Shown here piece after piece: positions 8,191-18,471 of a stretch of DNA of 64,000 nt. The stretch spans positions 26,033-90,032 of the forward strand of contig CALUFC010000007.1 of the NCBI GenBank assembly GCA_944319885.1, in the 5' to 3' direction. Position numbers and translations under genes: made by a program. The notes below the pieces were generated by a model. That model did no database searches. It had not been told where the DNA came from and saw only the letters and a program-made list of their open reading frames with translations. How positions within the stretch are numbered: the first letter of the stretch is position 1; every line of letters begins with the position of its first letter. This DNA is from an uncultured Coriobacteriaceae bacterium. GTDB taxonomy: Bacteria; Actinomycetota; Coriobacteriia; Coriobacteriales; Coriobacteriaceae.

Positions 8191-9168
8191 CTATCGCACG
8201 ATGGGAACGCCGGCGGTGAGAAGAACGTGCCGAAAATAGTCGCGGTTGCATGCTTCGTTGAACGAGATGCGCGCCACCTTTGCACCCGTGAGGTTGAGAT
8301 GCGATTCTCGACGTCGTTCGTCGGCCAGCGCGCGCTGCGTTTCCCGCAGGCTGGCAGTCTGACCATGTGGCGCGTCGTGGTATTTCCCCATACCATCCAG
8401 CTCAAGGACGATGATTGCTCCGTTGGCGAGCATCCATAGGTAATCGACCATCTTGGGCGCACCGGGGTTAAGGGGATCGTCAATTTCGACCTGCAGTTCG
8501 GGCACTTCAAAACCCAGCTCGATCATGATGCCGCGCACGATGGACTCCCCGCCGTTGGCGCTTCTCCCGTCTGCAAAGCGCAGCACATTGCGGGCGTTGT
8601 TGATGCCGCGACGCCGCCAGCCGTGCTCAGCAACATAGGCGGCGAGCCGGCTGCGCGTGATGAGGCCCCAATGCAATGCTGAATCGACGATCGCCAGCCC
8701 CCGGCAGAAATCCGTTTGGCATATGCAGTCGAGCAGCGTCCGTTCAATCGACGTGACCGGAATGCCAACCTGGCGGCAGGGCGTGTCACCTGTGATGACG
8801 TGGCAATGAGCGGACCCTAGCAGCTTTCTTCGATTGTCGCGCGCTCTCACGGCAATATGCAGCGTTCCCAGCAGAGCGTTGGGTACCTGGAGCCCATAGG
8901 CAAGTGCTGCGGAATGCGAGCAGAAGGTCCAGGCGGGATGGGTGAGGGCGAGCGTGCGCATGGCGTGCATGTCGCGGGCGCGCGGCGAAAGCGCGGCGAA
9001 ATACCGGGGCCGCGCATAGCAGCAGGGAAGGGGCGAGACGAGCAGCCCGGCGCGGTGCCGCCGTCGGCATGCTTGGTGAAGCCTTGTCGACGAGGGCGAG
9101 AAGAAGCGCTGGTTGCGCTCGGCGTCATCGAGTTGCTGCTCGATGACGAGGTCGTAGCGTCCGTGCAT
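8191..9168 (-). CDS. AbiEi-antitoxin-like / DUF559-type protein
   Basis: A 325-residue cytosolic protein of a family frequent in Actinomycetota. ATG 9168 has AGGGAG upstream. The first ~190 residues resemble the AbiEi antitoxin-like fold: HPAWTFCSHSAALAYGLQVP, then a middle part with GIPVTSIERTLLDC. The C-terminal ~120 residues resemble the Vsr/DUF559 nuclease-like fold, with PKMVDYLWMLANGAIIVLELDG and a run of Arg/Glu (LRETQRALADERRRESHL). No AbiEii-type toxin lies beside it, so a toxin-antitoxin role is not supported here. It is flanked by two copies of a palindromic repeat. Function unknown; a defence or DNA-repair role is a guess from the fold. Confidence 0.75.
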   Translation of the reverse strand: MHGRYDLVIEQQLDDAERNQRFFSPSSTRLHQACRRRHRAGLLVSPLPCCYARPRYFAALSPRARDMHAMRTLALTHPAWTFCSHSAALAYGLQVPNALLGTLHIAVRARDNRRKLLGSAHCHVITGDTPCRQVGIPVTSIERTLLDCICQTDFCRGLAIVDSALHWGLITRSRLAAYVAEHGWRRRGINNARNVLRFADGRSANGGESIVRGIMIELGFEVPELQVEIDDPLNPGAPKMVDYLWMLANGAIIVLELDGMGKYHDAPHGQTASLRETQRALADERRRESHLNLTGAKVARISFNEACNRDYFRHVLLTAGVPIVR

Positions 9169-9538
9169 CGCGGTCTCCCTTCGCGGCGCCTGTTCGGCGG
9201 CGCTTCTTGCCTGTTGCCTGGGGGCGTAGGCAAGACCATACGGGAATGGGCGAAGCGTTATTCTTACGGGCTTTTCACGATGTCTTACAGCTATCTAACA
9301 AAGCTGGTGAGGCGGTTGAGATTCTGTGAAGTGCCAAAATGCCAAATCGCCGACGGCAGCATTAATTCGGTGGGCGGTTTGTGCAAACTGTGGCAAACAG
9401 GCGAAAAATATCTTGTTTTATGGATTGGCTGGTTCCATGGAGAGTGCGATGGCCCCGCGAGGTGAACACCGGGATGTGTCAGCCCATGGGACGTGCCCTA
9501 TGTCATGTCCCATGGCCGCCTGCGCACGGCCTCCGGCA

Positions 9539-9648
9539 ACTTGTCTGTGCAGCGGACAGTGCTTTTATGTGCATCAAAATGCTGTTTCGGGACGATAGAC
9601 ACTCTTTTGGCGCACAGACAACCGCCGTCGACTGCACAGAGAAACGGG
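9539..9648. repeat. Nested palindromic repeat, copy A2
   Basis: Begins ACTTGTCTGTGCAGC and tracks copy A1 (8010-8116) in the same orientation: GTGCATCAAAATGCT then TTTTGGCGCACAGACAA and finally CTGCACAGA. The inner stem is more decayed than in A1. The rest of the 9169-9878 gap shows no gene I can support. Confidence 0.7.
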
Positions 9649-9878
9649 AAGGGGCGCTGGAGCCTGGTGGCAAGCCCGGCCGTGGGCCACGGCAGCCAAA
9701 AGCGGACAGCACGCACCAACGAGAAAACCTTGAAAAGTTAAAAACTAGACACTGTGTTGTATTTTTGTGGGTAGCATAGGTGGGCGCGGCATGTGCACGC
9801 CTCTGCGGGCGCATGTGCGCGACGAGGCATGAAGCGCACCGCCCGAGGCGGGGTGGAGCGCTGTGATAGGAGTTATAT

Positions 9879-12800
9879 ATGGTTAAAGCTGCGAAAACGG
9901 CGGGCGAAGCGCTGCAGGCCCCTGAGGAGCCAACGAAGGAGCCGGACGGCGTGCACACGGGCGCTACCGAAGCGCCCCAGGTGCTCCGCGTGGGCCTCGA
10001 TATCGGTTCCACGACTACCAAGGTACTCGTGCTCGACGCAGCGACCGGCGAGGTACTCTACTGGCGCTACAAACGTCACGGTGCCCGTCAGGCGGCGAGC
10101 GCGGCCGAGGCGCTCGGCGAGGTGCAGCGGCGCTTTCCGGCGGCGCGCACGCGGGTAGCGGTGACCGGATCGGGCGCGCGCGATATCGCCCGCGCTCTCG
10201 GCGCGGCCTATATCCAGGAGGTCGTTGCCAACTCGATCGCCATCCGCACGCTGTATCCCGAGGCGCGCTGCGCCATCGAGCTGGGCGGCCAGGACGCGAA
10301 GATGATCTTCTTCCACGCCGAGCGGGAGGGCGAGCTCCCTTCGGTCTCCGACATGCGCATGAACGGCAGCTGCGCGGGCGGTACCGGCGCGTTCATCGAC
10401 GAGATGGCAAAGCTTCTGGGCGTGCCGTCCGAGGAGTTCGAGCAGCTGGCGAGTTCGGGCAAACGCGTCTACGAGGTTTCCGGGCGTTGCGGCGTCTACG
10501 CCAAGACCGACATCCAGCCGCTGCTCAACCAGGGTGTCGCCCGCGCCGATCTGGCGCTTTCGGCGCTGCATGCCGTGGCGCGCCAAACGATTGGAGGCCT
10601 GGCGCAGGGCATCGACATCGAGGCGCCGGTTATCTTCGAGGGCGGTACGCTCGCCTATAACCCTACGCTCGTGCGCGTGTTCTGCGAGCAGCTCGAGTTG
10701 GACGAGGGCATGTTCATCGTGCCGAACGATCCGCAGGTCATGATCGCGCGCGGCGCCGCGCTGGCGCTCTCGGAGCTCTTCGGCCAAACCGAGGCCGAGG
10801 TCGATCTCACGGCGGGCATCGCCGCGCTTCAGGATCTGCAGGAGCACCCGGTAGACGACGGTGAGGGCACGGCGAGTCCGTTCTTTGCGCGTGCGAAGGA
10901 TCGCGCGGCATTCGAGCAGCGCCACCCTGCCGAGGTACCCGCCTGCGGCCCGTCTGCGTATGCATCGGGCGATACCGTGCACGCCTATCTCGGCATCGAT
11001 TCCGGCTCGACCACCACGAAGTTCGCGCTGCTCAACGAGGCGGGCGAGCTCATCGACTCCTTCTATGCGTCCAACGAGGGCAAGCCGCTCGACGTGGCGC
11101 GCGCGGGGCTCATGGACCTCAAGCGTCGCTGGGACGACGCCGGCGTTGCGCTCGTCATCGAGGCCGTGGGGACCACCGGCTACGGCGAGCTGCTCTTCGC
11201 ACGCGCCCTTCATGCCGATTACCATACCGTCGAGACGGTGGCGCATGCGCGCGCGGCGGCAACCTGCGTGCCCGACGCCACCTTCGTGCTCGACATCGGC
11301 GGGCAGGACATGAAGGCCATCTGGCTCGATTACGGCGTGCTCACCGATATCGTGGTCAACGAAGCATGCTCTGCCGGGTGCGGTTCGTTTCTCGAGGGCT
11401 TTGCCGCCACGCTGGGCATTCCGGTTGCCGAGATAGCCGACGCCGCCTTCACCTCGACCGAGCCGGCAAACCTGGGCAGCCGCTGCACGGTGTTTATGAA
11501 CTCGAGCGTGGTATCCGAGCAACGCCGTGGCAAGGGACCCGCCGACATCATGGCGGGGCTTTGCCGCTCGATTATCGAAAACGTCTTCACGAAGGTCATT
11601 CGCGTCTCCAACCTCGATAAGCTGGGAGACCGCATCGTGGTGCAGGGCGGCACGTTCCGCAACGACGCGGTGCTCGCCGCCTTCGAGCAGTACTTGGGGC
11701 GCGAGGTCACGCGCGCACCGCATCCGGGCCTCATGGGCGCCATCGGCGTGGCGTTGCTGGCGCACGAGCAGGCGGATCGCGCGGAGGAGCGCCGCGGCCG
11801 CCGCGGGCATTCGACCTTTATCGGTCTCGACGCGCTCGAGCACTTCACCCACACCGAATACGCCGGTGTCACCTGTCGTCGTTGCGGCAACCACTGCAGC
11901 CGCTCGGTCGTGGCATTTAGCGATGGCGCGCTTTTCGTGACGGGCAACCGCTGCCCGCGCGGCGAGGATATTGACTGGATGGAACTGCTGCGCGAGGTAC
12001 CCGAGGCAGCTGCCGACGCTCCCGCCGGCGCGCTCATCGAGCAGCCGGCAACGCCGGGCGCCCCGCACCGCACCGGCGGCATCGAGCCATCGGAGGCGGT
12101 GAGCGCTACGGCGGGCGAGCAGATCAAGGAGTCGGTGGGGCCGGCGATCGTGCGCAAGCGGCCCGTGCGCGCCGCCAACCTCTTCGACGAGCGCGAGCGG
12201 CTGCTGTTCCAAAACTGGCCCTGCGAGCCGGTGGCGCCCGAGCGCGGCGAGACCATCGGCATCCCGCGCGTGCTCGAGTTCTGGGACAACATGCCGTTCT
12301 GGTCGACGCTCTTCCGCGCGCTCGGCTTCACCGTGCGCATCTCGCGGCCCAGTACGCGCCGCACGTTCGAGCGGGGCCTGCCGCATGTGACCTCGGACAC
12401 CATCTGCTTCCCTGCCAAACTCGTGCACGGGCATGTGCGCGACCTCGTTGATGCGCAGGTCGATCGCATCTTCATGCCCATCATCACGACGGTCCCCACC
12501 GAGAACACGGCAAAGACTAGCGAGTGGATGTGCGCGGTGGTGAAGGGCTATCCGTACGTGCTGAAAAACTCCGACAACCCGGAGGAGCGCTACGGGATTC
12601 CGTTCGATGCGCCGTTGTTCCACTGGTACACCATGCGCGACCGCACGCGCCAGCTCAGCCGGTTCCTCAAGGAGACCTACGGGGTGAGCGATGCACAGGC
12701 TGCCCGTGCCATCGAGCAGGCCGATGCCGCCCAGCACGCGTTTGCCGCGCAGCTCGAACAGCGCGGGCAGGAGGTGTTGGACGAGGTGCGCCGCACGGGC

Positions 12801-14546
12801 TCATACGCCGTGGTGGTGGCGTCGCGCCCGTACCACAACGATCCGCTCGTCAACCACGGCGTGCCCAAGCTGTTCAGCAATCAGGGCATCGCGGTGCTCA
12901 CGCCCGATGCCGTGCCCGGTGTGCGCTCGGTCGATCTGTCGAAAAGCCGGCTCGATATCGTGAACAACTTCCATGCGCGCATGCTCGCTTCGGCGGTGAT
13001 CGCCGCGTCGTCGCCCGAGCTCGAGTACGTGCAGCTCGTGAGCTTCGGCTGCGGACACGACGCGTATCTCTCGGACGAGATCGTGCGGCTCATGTGCGAG
13101 ATCTCGGGCAAGGCGCCGCTCATTTTGAAAATCGACGAGAGCGATGCGACCGGACCGCTGCGCATTCGCGTGCGCTCCTTTATCGAGACCACCGAGCGCC
13201 GCCGTCGCGAGGAGGCCGGGCGCTCCGCCGCGGTTTCGGAGCCGCACGAGCTGCCCGACCCCTATGAGGTGAAATACACCGAGCGCGACCGTCGCGAGAA
13301 GGTGTTCCTCATCCCCAACACGAGCCATGCGTTCAGCCAGCTCATGGCCGCGGCGCTGCGCCACCAAGGGGTGCGCGCCGATCCGATGCCCGTCGGCCGC
13401 GACGAGGCGATTCGCCTCGGCAAGCGCTACGTGCACAACGACATCTGCTTCCCTGCGCAGATCGTGATCGGCGAGGCGCTCGAGGCGCTCGAGAGCGGCC
13501 GCTACGACGACAAAGACGTTGCCATCCTCACGGGCAAATACATCGGCGATTGTCGCCTGACGCACTACATGCCGCTGCTGCGCCGCGCGCTCGATGATGC
13601 CGGCTACGCGCACGTTCCGGTTGCCACGAACGATAACGAGGACGCCCACGACGCCTACCCCGGGTTCAGGCTCTCGCTCGGCTCGAGCATGGCGATTGCC
13701 TGGGGGCTTCCCATGATCGATGCGCTCGAGGCGCTGCTCAGGCGCATGCGCCCCTACGAGCTTGAGCCGGGTTCGGCAGATGCGGCGTTCACGCAGGCTG
13801 TCGATGCCGTCATGAAGGGAATTGAGGTGCATGGCGTGCGCGGTGCCGAAACGGGGTTCGCCCGCGCCATCGAGATCATGCGCGGCGTGCGCTACGATCG
13901 CTCTCATCCGCGCCCACAGGTGCTCATTGTGGGTGAGTACCTGCTCAACTTCCATCCCGGCGCCAATCACGAGATCGAGCGCTATCTCGAGCGCAACGGG
14001 CTGGAGGTCATCGAGGCGCGCATGACCGACGTGATTCGCAAGAGCTATTTCTACAAGCACGCACAGTCACGCGAGTACCATGTCGATCTGCCGCTCCAGG
14101 AGCGCGTGTGGAACGCCACGGCCGACAGCCTCTTCGACATCGCGCATACGCGCTGCGATCGCATCGCCCAGGCGCACCCGCTTTACGAGCCACCCGTGCG
14201 CATGCCCGAGCTCGTGAAGATGAGCGACGACGTGCTGCACCATACCTTCGACGCCGGTGAGGGCGTGCTCATTCCCGCCGAGATCTTGGAACACGCGGCG
14301 CACGGCTGCCGCGCCTTCGTGATCCTGCAGCCGTTTGGCTGCCTGCCCAACCACGTGGTGGGCCGTGGGCTGGTGCGCGCGCTCAAGAAGCGCTATCCAG
14401 ATGCGCAGATCCTGCCGCTGGACTACGACCCCGACGTGAGCTTTGCGAATGTCGAGAACCGTCTGCAGATGCTCATCATGAACACGCGCAATGCCGCCGC
14501 GGGGAACGCTGCGAAGGAGGGGGCGGGTCATGGCGAGACCGCGTAA
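9879..14546 (+). CDS. Giant 2-hydroxyacyl-CoA dehydratase activase-related protein (two BadF/HgdC domains plus DUF2229)
   Basis: A 1555-residue cytosolic protein preceded by ATAGGAG. It holds two ASKHA-type activase domains. The first (~33-300) starts LRVGLDIGSTTTKVLVLD and has the cluster-ligand motif GSCAGGTGAFIDEMA (~163) with a second Cys in SGRCGVYAKTDIQ. The second (~369-630) starts AYLGIDSGSTTTKFALL with NEACSAGCGSFLEGF and GSRCTVFMNSS. Two cysteines bridge a [4Fe-4S] cluster in the dimeric HgdC family; here the duplication may allow this within one chain (inference). A Cys-rich patch TCRRCGNHC...CPRG follows (~665), then a DUF2229/HgdB-like region (~790 on). The real substrate is unknown. 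It overlaps the TetR gene, so that gene may regulate it. Confidence 0.9.
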   Translation: MVKAAKTAGEALQAPEEPTKEPDGVHTGATEAPQVLRVGLDIGSTTTKVLVLDAATGEVLYWRYKRHGARQAASAAEALGEVQRRFPAARTRVAVTGSGARDIARALGAAYIQEVVANSIAIRTLYPEARCAIELGGQDAKMIFFHAEREGELPSVSDMRMNGSCAGGTGAFIDEMAKLLGVPSEEFEQLASSGKRVYEVSGRCGVYAKTDIQPLLNQGVARADLALSALHAVARQTIGGLAQGIDIEAPVIFEGGTLAYNPTLVRVFCEQLELDEGMFIVPNDPQVMIARGAALALSELFGQTEAEVDLTAGIAALQDLQEHPVDDGEGTASPFFARAKDRAAFEQRHPAEVPACGPSAYASGDTVHAYLGIDSGSTTTKFALLNEAGELIDSFYASNEGKPLDVARAGLMDLKRRWDDAGVALVIEAVGTTGYGELLFARALHADYHTVETVAHARAAATCVPDATFVLDIGGQDMKAIWLDYGVLTDIVVNEACSAGCGSFLEGFAATLGIPVAEIADAAFTSTEPANLGSRCTVFMNSSVVSEQRRGKGPADIMAGLCRSIIENVFTKVIRVSNLDKLGDRIVVQGGTFRNDAVLAAFEQYLGREVTRAPHPGLMGAIGVALLAHEQADRAEERRGRRGHSTFIGLDALEHFTHTEYAGVTCRRCGNHCSRSVVAFSDGALFVTGNRCPRGEDIDWMELLREVPEAAADAPAGALIEQPATPGAPHRTGGIEPSEAVSATAGEQIKESVGPAIVRKRPVRAANLFDERERLLFQNWPCEPVAPERGETIGIPRVLEFWDNMPFWSTLFRALGFTVRISRPSTRRTFERGLPHVTSDTICFPAKLVHGHVRDLVDAQVDRIFMPIITTVPTENTAKTSEWMCAVVKGYPYVLKNSDNPEERYGIPFDAPLFHWYTMRDRTRQLSRFLKETYGVSDAQAARAIEQADAAQHAFAAQLEQRGQEVLDEVRRTGSYAVVVASRPYHNDPLVNHGVPKLFSNQGIAVLTPDAVPGVRSVDLSKSRLDIVNNFHARMLASAVIAASSPELEYVQLVSFGCGHDAYLSDEIVRLMCEISGKAPLILKIDESDATGPLRIRVRSFIETTERRRREEAGRSAAVSEPHELPDPYEVKYTERDRREKVFLIPNTSHAFSQLMAAALRHQGVRADPMPVGRDEAIRLGKRYVHNDICFPAQIVIGEALEALESGRYDDKDVAILTGKYIGDCRLTHYMPLLRRALDDAGYAHVPVATNDNEDAHDAYPGFRLSLGSSMAIAWGLPMIDALEALLRRMRPYELEPGSADAAFTQAVDAVMKGIEVHGVRGAETGFARAIEIMRGVRYDRSHPRPQVLIVGEYLLNFHPGANHEIERYLERNGLEVIEARMTDVIRKSYFYKHAQSREYHVDLPLQERVWNATADSLFDIAHTRCDRIAQAHPLYEPPVRMPELVKMSDDVLHHTFDAGEGVLIPAEILEHAAHGCRAFVILQPFGCLPNHVVGRGLVRALKKRYPDAQILPLDYDPDVSFANVENRLQMLIMNTRNAAAGNAAKEGAGHGETA

Positions 14547-15204
14547 GGACGCGCAGGACCCCTGTGCCCGCCAGCGGCTCATCGACGCGTTCTGGGCGCT
14601 GCTCGAGACGCGTCCGGTGCACGAGATCACGGTGGGCGCGCTGGTCGAGGTGGCCGGGTGCAACCGCGGCACCTTCTACTATTACTTCGCCGATGTCGAC
14701 GCGCTCGTGGCCTTCGCTGCCGAGGAGCTTCTGGGCGATGGGTCGCTTTCGCTTGCGGTCTTTCGCTGCCTGGTGGCCGGTAGTCCGGCGAGCGTGATGT
14801 ATGAGGTGGCGCCCGAGCGCATCGCCCATGCGGCGCTGCTCATGCGCTCGGGCGAGCTGCAGACGATCGAGGTGGCGCTGCGCCGTGCGGTGCAGGGGCT
14901 CTGGCAGGGCAGGCTGTGTGGGGCGGGCGAGGAGCTTTCGCCTACGGCGTGCTTCGCCATCCAGTTCATGGTGGGCGGCATGCTGGGGTACATCATCTGG
15001 TCGTCGCGCCTCGAGCAGCCGTTTCGGCCGCTGCCGCGCGTGGAGCGCGTCTATCTCGCCCAGGTTGCCCGCGCCACGGTGGAGACGGTCGCGCGTGCGC
15101 AGGGCATGACGCCGGTCGAGGTGGTTGCGCGCCTGACGGCGGAAGACGCGCTCGCTGCCGGGCAGCCGCAGCCGTCATGTGCAAGCGCTCGACAAAATGG
15201 CTGA
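14530..15204 (+). CDS. TetR family transcriptional regulator
   Basis: A 224-residue DNA-binding regulator. ATG 14530 lies inside the last 17 nt of the activase gene and is preceded by GGAGGGGGCGGG, so the two genes are translationally coupled. The N-terminal helix-turn-helix is clear: ITVGALVEVAGCNRGTFYYYFADVDALVAF (positions ~28-57), with the canonical TFYYYF recognition helix. The C-terminal ligand domain is diverged and hydrophobic (GGMLGYIIWSSRL). It may control its own operon with the activase. The likely clpC promoter sits in its 3' end. Confidence 0.9.
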   Translation: MARPRKDAQDPCARQRLIDAFWALLETRPVHEITVGALVEVAGCNRGTFYYYFADVDALVAFAAEELLGDGSLSLAVFRCLVAGSPASVMYEVAPERIAHAALLMRSGELQTIEVALRRAVQGLWQGRLCGAGEELSPTACFAIQFMVGGMLGYIIWSSRLEQPFRPLPRVERVYLAQVARATVETVARAQGMTPVEVVARLTAEDALAAGQPQPSCASARQNG

Positions 15205-15218
15205 TATCGGGTTACAAT
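15189..15218 (+). promoter_or_regulatory. Probable clpC promoter
   Basis: TCGACA (15189-15194), 18-nt spacer, TACAAT (15213-15218). A GC-rich hairpin, GCCCGCCG (15271-15278) with CGGCGGGC (15288-15295), lies in the leader. No CtsR-like heptad repeats were noticed. Confidence 0.45.
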
Positions 15219-15316
15219 TCCTCAATTCCGGGTACAACGCTCACGGCAAACATCCATGACTCGTATCGGGGCCCGCCGCAGATGCACCGGCGGGCTCAGC
15301 ACGTAAAGAGGTAGCC

Positions 15317-18031
15317 ATGTTAGATAGATTCACCGATCGCGCGCGCCGCGTGATGTCGCTCGCCAAGCAGGAGGCCGTGGGGCTCAACACGTCCAACGTG
15401 GGCACCGAGCACCTGCTGCTTGCCCTTGCCAAGGAGGACGAGGGTATCGCGGCCGAGGCGCTGCGCTCGCTCGAGATCACCTACGACGATATTTTGGAGC
15501 AGCTCCAGGCATCTGCCACCACGAAGCCGGCGAATGCCGACGAGACGGCGAATCCCGACGCACCCGCGGCCGAGGCTACGGGCACAGCGCCGGCGGATGC
15601 CGACGCACCGGATGCCGCCGGCGAGCAGTCGGCGGGCAAGCTCGCCTTCACGCCGGCGGTAATCGCGGTGATGGAGAAGAGCTTCCGCCTTGCCCGCGAG
15701 AACAACCAGACGTACGTCTCGACCGAGCACCTGCTGCTGGGCATCGTCGACGAATCCTCCTGCCGCGGCATGGACATTCTCATGCGCCTGGGCGTGAGCG
15801 CCGCCTCCGTGCGCGCGGCGGTGGAGAAGCTCACCGCTAAAGACCAGGGCGGCAAACGGCCTATGGCGGGCGCGGGCGCGGGGCGTCCCGGCGCGGGCGT
15901 TCCGTTCTTCTCGGGCATGGCGTCGAGCGGCAAGGGCGAGGGCGATACCTCCGTGCTGCAGCAGTTCGCGACCAACCTCACCCAGGAGGCGCGCGACGGC
16001 AAGCTCGACCCCGTGATCGGTCGCGAGCAGGAGATCTCGCGCATGATGGAGATCCTCTCGCGCCGCACGAAGAACAACCCGCTCATCTTGGGCGATCCGG
16101 GCGTGGGCAAGACCGCCATCGTGGAGGGCCTTGCGCAGGAGATCGCCGCCGGTAACGTGCCCGAGAACCTGCTCAACCAAAATGTATGGTCGCTCGACCT
16201 GCCTGGCCTCGTGGCCGGTGCCAAGTACCGCGGCGAGTTCGAGGAGCGCCTGAAGGGCGTCATCCAGGAATGCACCGAGGCGGACGACGCGATCCTGTTC
16301 ATCGACGAGATGCACACGCTCATCGGTGCCGGTTCGGCGGAGGGCTCGATCGATGCGAGCTCGATGCTCAAGCCCGTGCTCGCGCGCGGCGCCTTCCAGA
16401 TTATCGGCGCCACCACGGCCGAGGAGTTCCGCAAGTACCTCACCAAGGATCCGGCGTTCGAGCGCCGCTTCCAGTCGATCGACGTTGAGGAGCCGAGCGT
16501 CGAGGACACGGTGAAGATCTTACAGGCGCTGCTGCCGCGCTATGAGGAGCATCACCACGTGCGCTACACGCCGGCTGCCGTCGAGGCGGCGGCGAGCCTT
16601 TCGGCGCGCTACATCCAAGATCGCTATCTGCCCGACAAGGCCATCGACCTTATCGATGAGTCGGGCGCGCGGGCGCGCATTGCCAGGAACCGTGCGCCCG
16701 AGAACGTGCGCGCGGCCGAAACGCGCGTCGAGGAGCTCAAGCGCGAGGCCGCCGAGGCAACCGAGGCGGACGACATGAACCGCGCCGCCGAGCTCACCGA
16801 GCAGGAGAAGCAGGCAGAGATCGCGCTCTCCGAGGCCCGCGCCGCGTGGAACGCCGAGCTCGACGCAAGCCCCATCACGATCGACGTCGACCAGATCGCC
16901 GATATCGTCTCCGCTACCTCGGGTGTGCCGGTGTCCTCGCTCACCGAGGATGAGAGCCGGCGCCTCTTGCAGTGCGAGAGCGTGCTCAAGACGCGTATCA
17001 TCGGCCAGGACGAAGCCGTTGCGGCCGTGGCCAAGGCTATCCGTCGCAGCCGCTCGCCGCTCAAGGACCCGCGTCGCCCCGGCGGCTCGTTCATCTTCCT
17101 CGGCCCCACGGGCACGGGCAAGACCGAGCTCGCCAAGACGCTTGCCGAATACCTCTTTGGCAGCAAGGACGCGCTCATCTCCTTCGACATGAGCGAGTTT
17201 GCCAGCGAGTACGAGGTCTCGAAGCTCATCGGTTCGCCTCCGGGCTACGTGGGCCACGAGGAGGGTGGCCAGCTCACCAAGGCGGTGCGCCGGCATCCGT
17301 ATTCGGTGGTGCTTTTCGATGAGATCGAGAAGGCGCACCCGGATATCTTCAACATCCTGTTGCAGGTACTCGACGAGGGACGCCTCACCGACGGCCAGGG
17401 CAAGACGGTTGATTTCCGCAACACGGTGGTCATCATGACCTCGAACGTGGGCGCGCGCGAGATCGCGCAGGAATCGAGCGTGGGCTTTGGTACTACCGGC
17501 GAGCAGGGCCTTTCGGGCAAGGAGATCAAGAGCCGCGCGATGACCGAGCTCAAGCGTCTGTTCCGCCCCGAGTTCCTGAACCGCGTGGACGATATCGTGG
17601 TCTTCCAGAAGCTTACGGGCGAGAGCCTGACCGCCATCGCTGAGCTGCTGGTGGACGACCTGCGTCAGCGTCTCATCGCCAATGGTATGAACATCGTGCT
17701 CACGCCCGCCGCGATTGAGAAGATCGTGGCGGAAGGCACCGACCTCACCAATGGTGCGCGTCCGCTGCGTCGTGCCATCCAGCGCCTCATCGAGGACCCG
17801 CTCTCGGAGGAGCTGCTGGCGGGCGAGTGGCGCGCCGGCGACACCGTGCTCACCGATGTGGTGGATGACGTCTTTGTCTTCAGCCATGGCACGGGCGAGA
17901 TTCCCGCGCCCCGCGCAACGGGCACGCTGGGTGCCTCGTTTGAGCACGCGCCGCACACCGCGGGCGGCACGCCCACGCTTGCCGGCGGCGGCTCGGGCGG
18001 TATCGCCCAGGCGGGATCCGGCACGCGATAA
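15317..18031 (+). CDS. clpC: ATP-dependent Clp protease ATPase subunit ClpC
   Basis: Hexameric AAA+ unfoldase feeding ClpP. ATG 15317 follows AAAGAGG. Two Clp-N repeats ([19 protein letters not shown] and [16 protein letters not shown]) are separated by an unusual Ala/Asp/Pro-rich linker (~residues 62-108). D1 has Walker A GDPGVGKT (~259) and [15 protein letters not shown]; a short middle domain (~460-510) is followed by D2 with GPTGTGKT (~596). The loop SSVGFG (~721) is the VGF tripeptide used to dock ClpP, so it is a protease partner rather than a ClpB disaggregase. The last ~50 residues are Gly/Ala-rich. No ctsR or mcsAB genes lie beside it, unlike in Bacilli. Confidence 0.97.
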   Translation: MLDRFTDRARRVMSLAKQEAVGLNTSNVGTEHLLLALAKEDEGIAAEALRSLEITYDDILEQLQASATTKPANADETANPDAPAAEATGTAPADADAPDAAGEQSAGKLAFTPAVIAVMEKSFRLARENNQTYVSTEHLLLGIVDESSCRGMDILMRLGVSAASVRAAVEKLTAKDQGGKRPMAGAGAGRPGAGVPFFSGMASSGKGEGDTSVLQQFATNLTQEARDGKLDPVIGREQEISRMMEILSRRTKNNPLILGDPGVGKTAIVEGLAQEIAAGNVPENLLNQNVWSLDLPGLVAGAKYRGEFEERLKGVIQECTEADDAILFIDEMHTLIGAGSAEGSIDASSMLKPVLARGAFQIIGATTAEEFRKYLTKDPAFERRFQSIDVEEPSVEDTVKILQALLPRYEEHHHVRYTPAAVEAAASLSARYIQDRYLPDKAIDLIDESGARARIARNRAPENVRAAETRVEELKREAAEATEADDMNRAAELTEQEKQAEIALSEARAAWNAELDASPITIDVDQIADIVSATSGVPVSSLTEDESRRLLQCESVLKTRIIGQDEAVAAVAKAIRRSRSPLKDPRRPGGSFIFLGPTGTGKTELAKTLAEYLFGSKDALISFDMSEFASEYEVSKLIGSPPGYVGHEEGGQLTKAVRRHPYSVVLFDEIEKAHPDIFNILLQVLDEGRLTDGQGKTVDFRNTVVIMTSNVGAREIAQESSVGFGTTGEQGLSGKEIKSRAMTELKRLFRPEFLNRVDDIVVFQKLTGESLTAIAELLVDDLRQRLIANGMNIVLTPAAIEKIVAEGTDLTNGARPLRRAIQRLIEDPLSEELLAGEWRAGDTVLTDVVDDVFVFSHGTGEIPAPRATGTLGASFEHAPHTAGGTPTLAGGGSGGIAQAGSGTR

Positions 18032-18058
18032 CGCGACGCGGTCGCAATAACGCATGAA

Positions 18059-18092
18059 GATGCCGCAGGGCGCTGACGCACCCTGCGGCATC
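18059..18092 (+). terminator. Strong hairpin after clpC
   Basis: Perfect 12-bp stem GATGCCGCAGGG (18059-18070) / CCCTGCGGCATC (18081-18092) 27 nt after the stop; it lacks a T-run, so it may terminate weakly or protect the mRNA 3' end. Confidence 0.55.
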
Positions 18093-18165
18093 GTGCGTTC
18101 ATAGGCTATGCGCGCGGTGCTCGATATGCGCGGAGCATTGCGTATCGGGTTGATAGTTCGAGCAG

Positions 18166-18312
18166 TCAGATGCGGTTTTTCAGGTATTCAATGTTTTGCG
18201 TGGGACCCCTGAAGTAGAGCAGTGGTTTGTGCTCGTCACGCAGGAAATATACCAGGGTTTTTGCTGCAGGCAATGTATTGCTATCCGGCGTGTTGAGGTC
18301 AAACCATTGCAT
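18166..18312 (-). CDS. Possible small ORF or gene remnant (48 aa)
   Basis: In the 18093-18471 gap a minus-strand reading frame from ATG 18312 encodes MQWFDLNTPDSNTLPAAKTL and ends YFRGPTQNIEYLKNRI. It looks protein-like (mixed hydrophilic/aromatic content) but has no Shine-Dalgarno site (TTTTTTCAACT upstream). A second frame directly upstream reads GRHATIGPQRLMTNRFF, suggesting a frameshifted remnant of a longer protein. The family is not recognised. Confidence 0.25.
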   Translation of the reverse strand: MQWFDLNTPDSNTLPAAKTLVYFLRDEHKPLLYFRGPTQNIEYLKNRI

Positions 18313-18395
18313 AGTTGAAAAAAGCGATTGGTCATCAGGCGCTGCGGGCCGATGGTGGCGTGGCGGCCTGGATAGAGCTCGTGAAAAAAGTTCGA

Positions 18396-18420
18396 CCCCG
18401 CTTCGGCGGGGCCATTTTTC
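18396..18420. terminator. UUCG-tetraloop terminator, probably bidirectional
   Basis: CCCCGC (18396-18401), loop TTCG, GCGGGG (18406-18411), then CATTTTTC on the plus side; on the minus side the stem is followed by the complement of AAAAAA (18384-18389). It isolates disA from the small minus-strand frame. Confidence 0.7.
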
Positions 18421-18471
18421 ATGAGAGAATAGGAATGTATGTGAGTAGCGTGTATGGGACGGAGCAGCATA

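Noticed and set aside
9873..12737. 954-codon frame antisense to the activase gene
   Set aside because: Mirrors the activase codons; no start site or recognisable motif.
15320..16315. 331-codon minus-strand frame within clpC
   Set aside because: Antisense shadow of clpC; no start site, His/Arg-rich composition.
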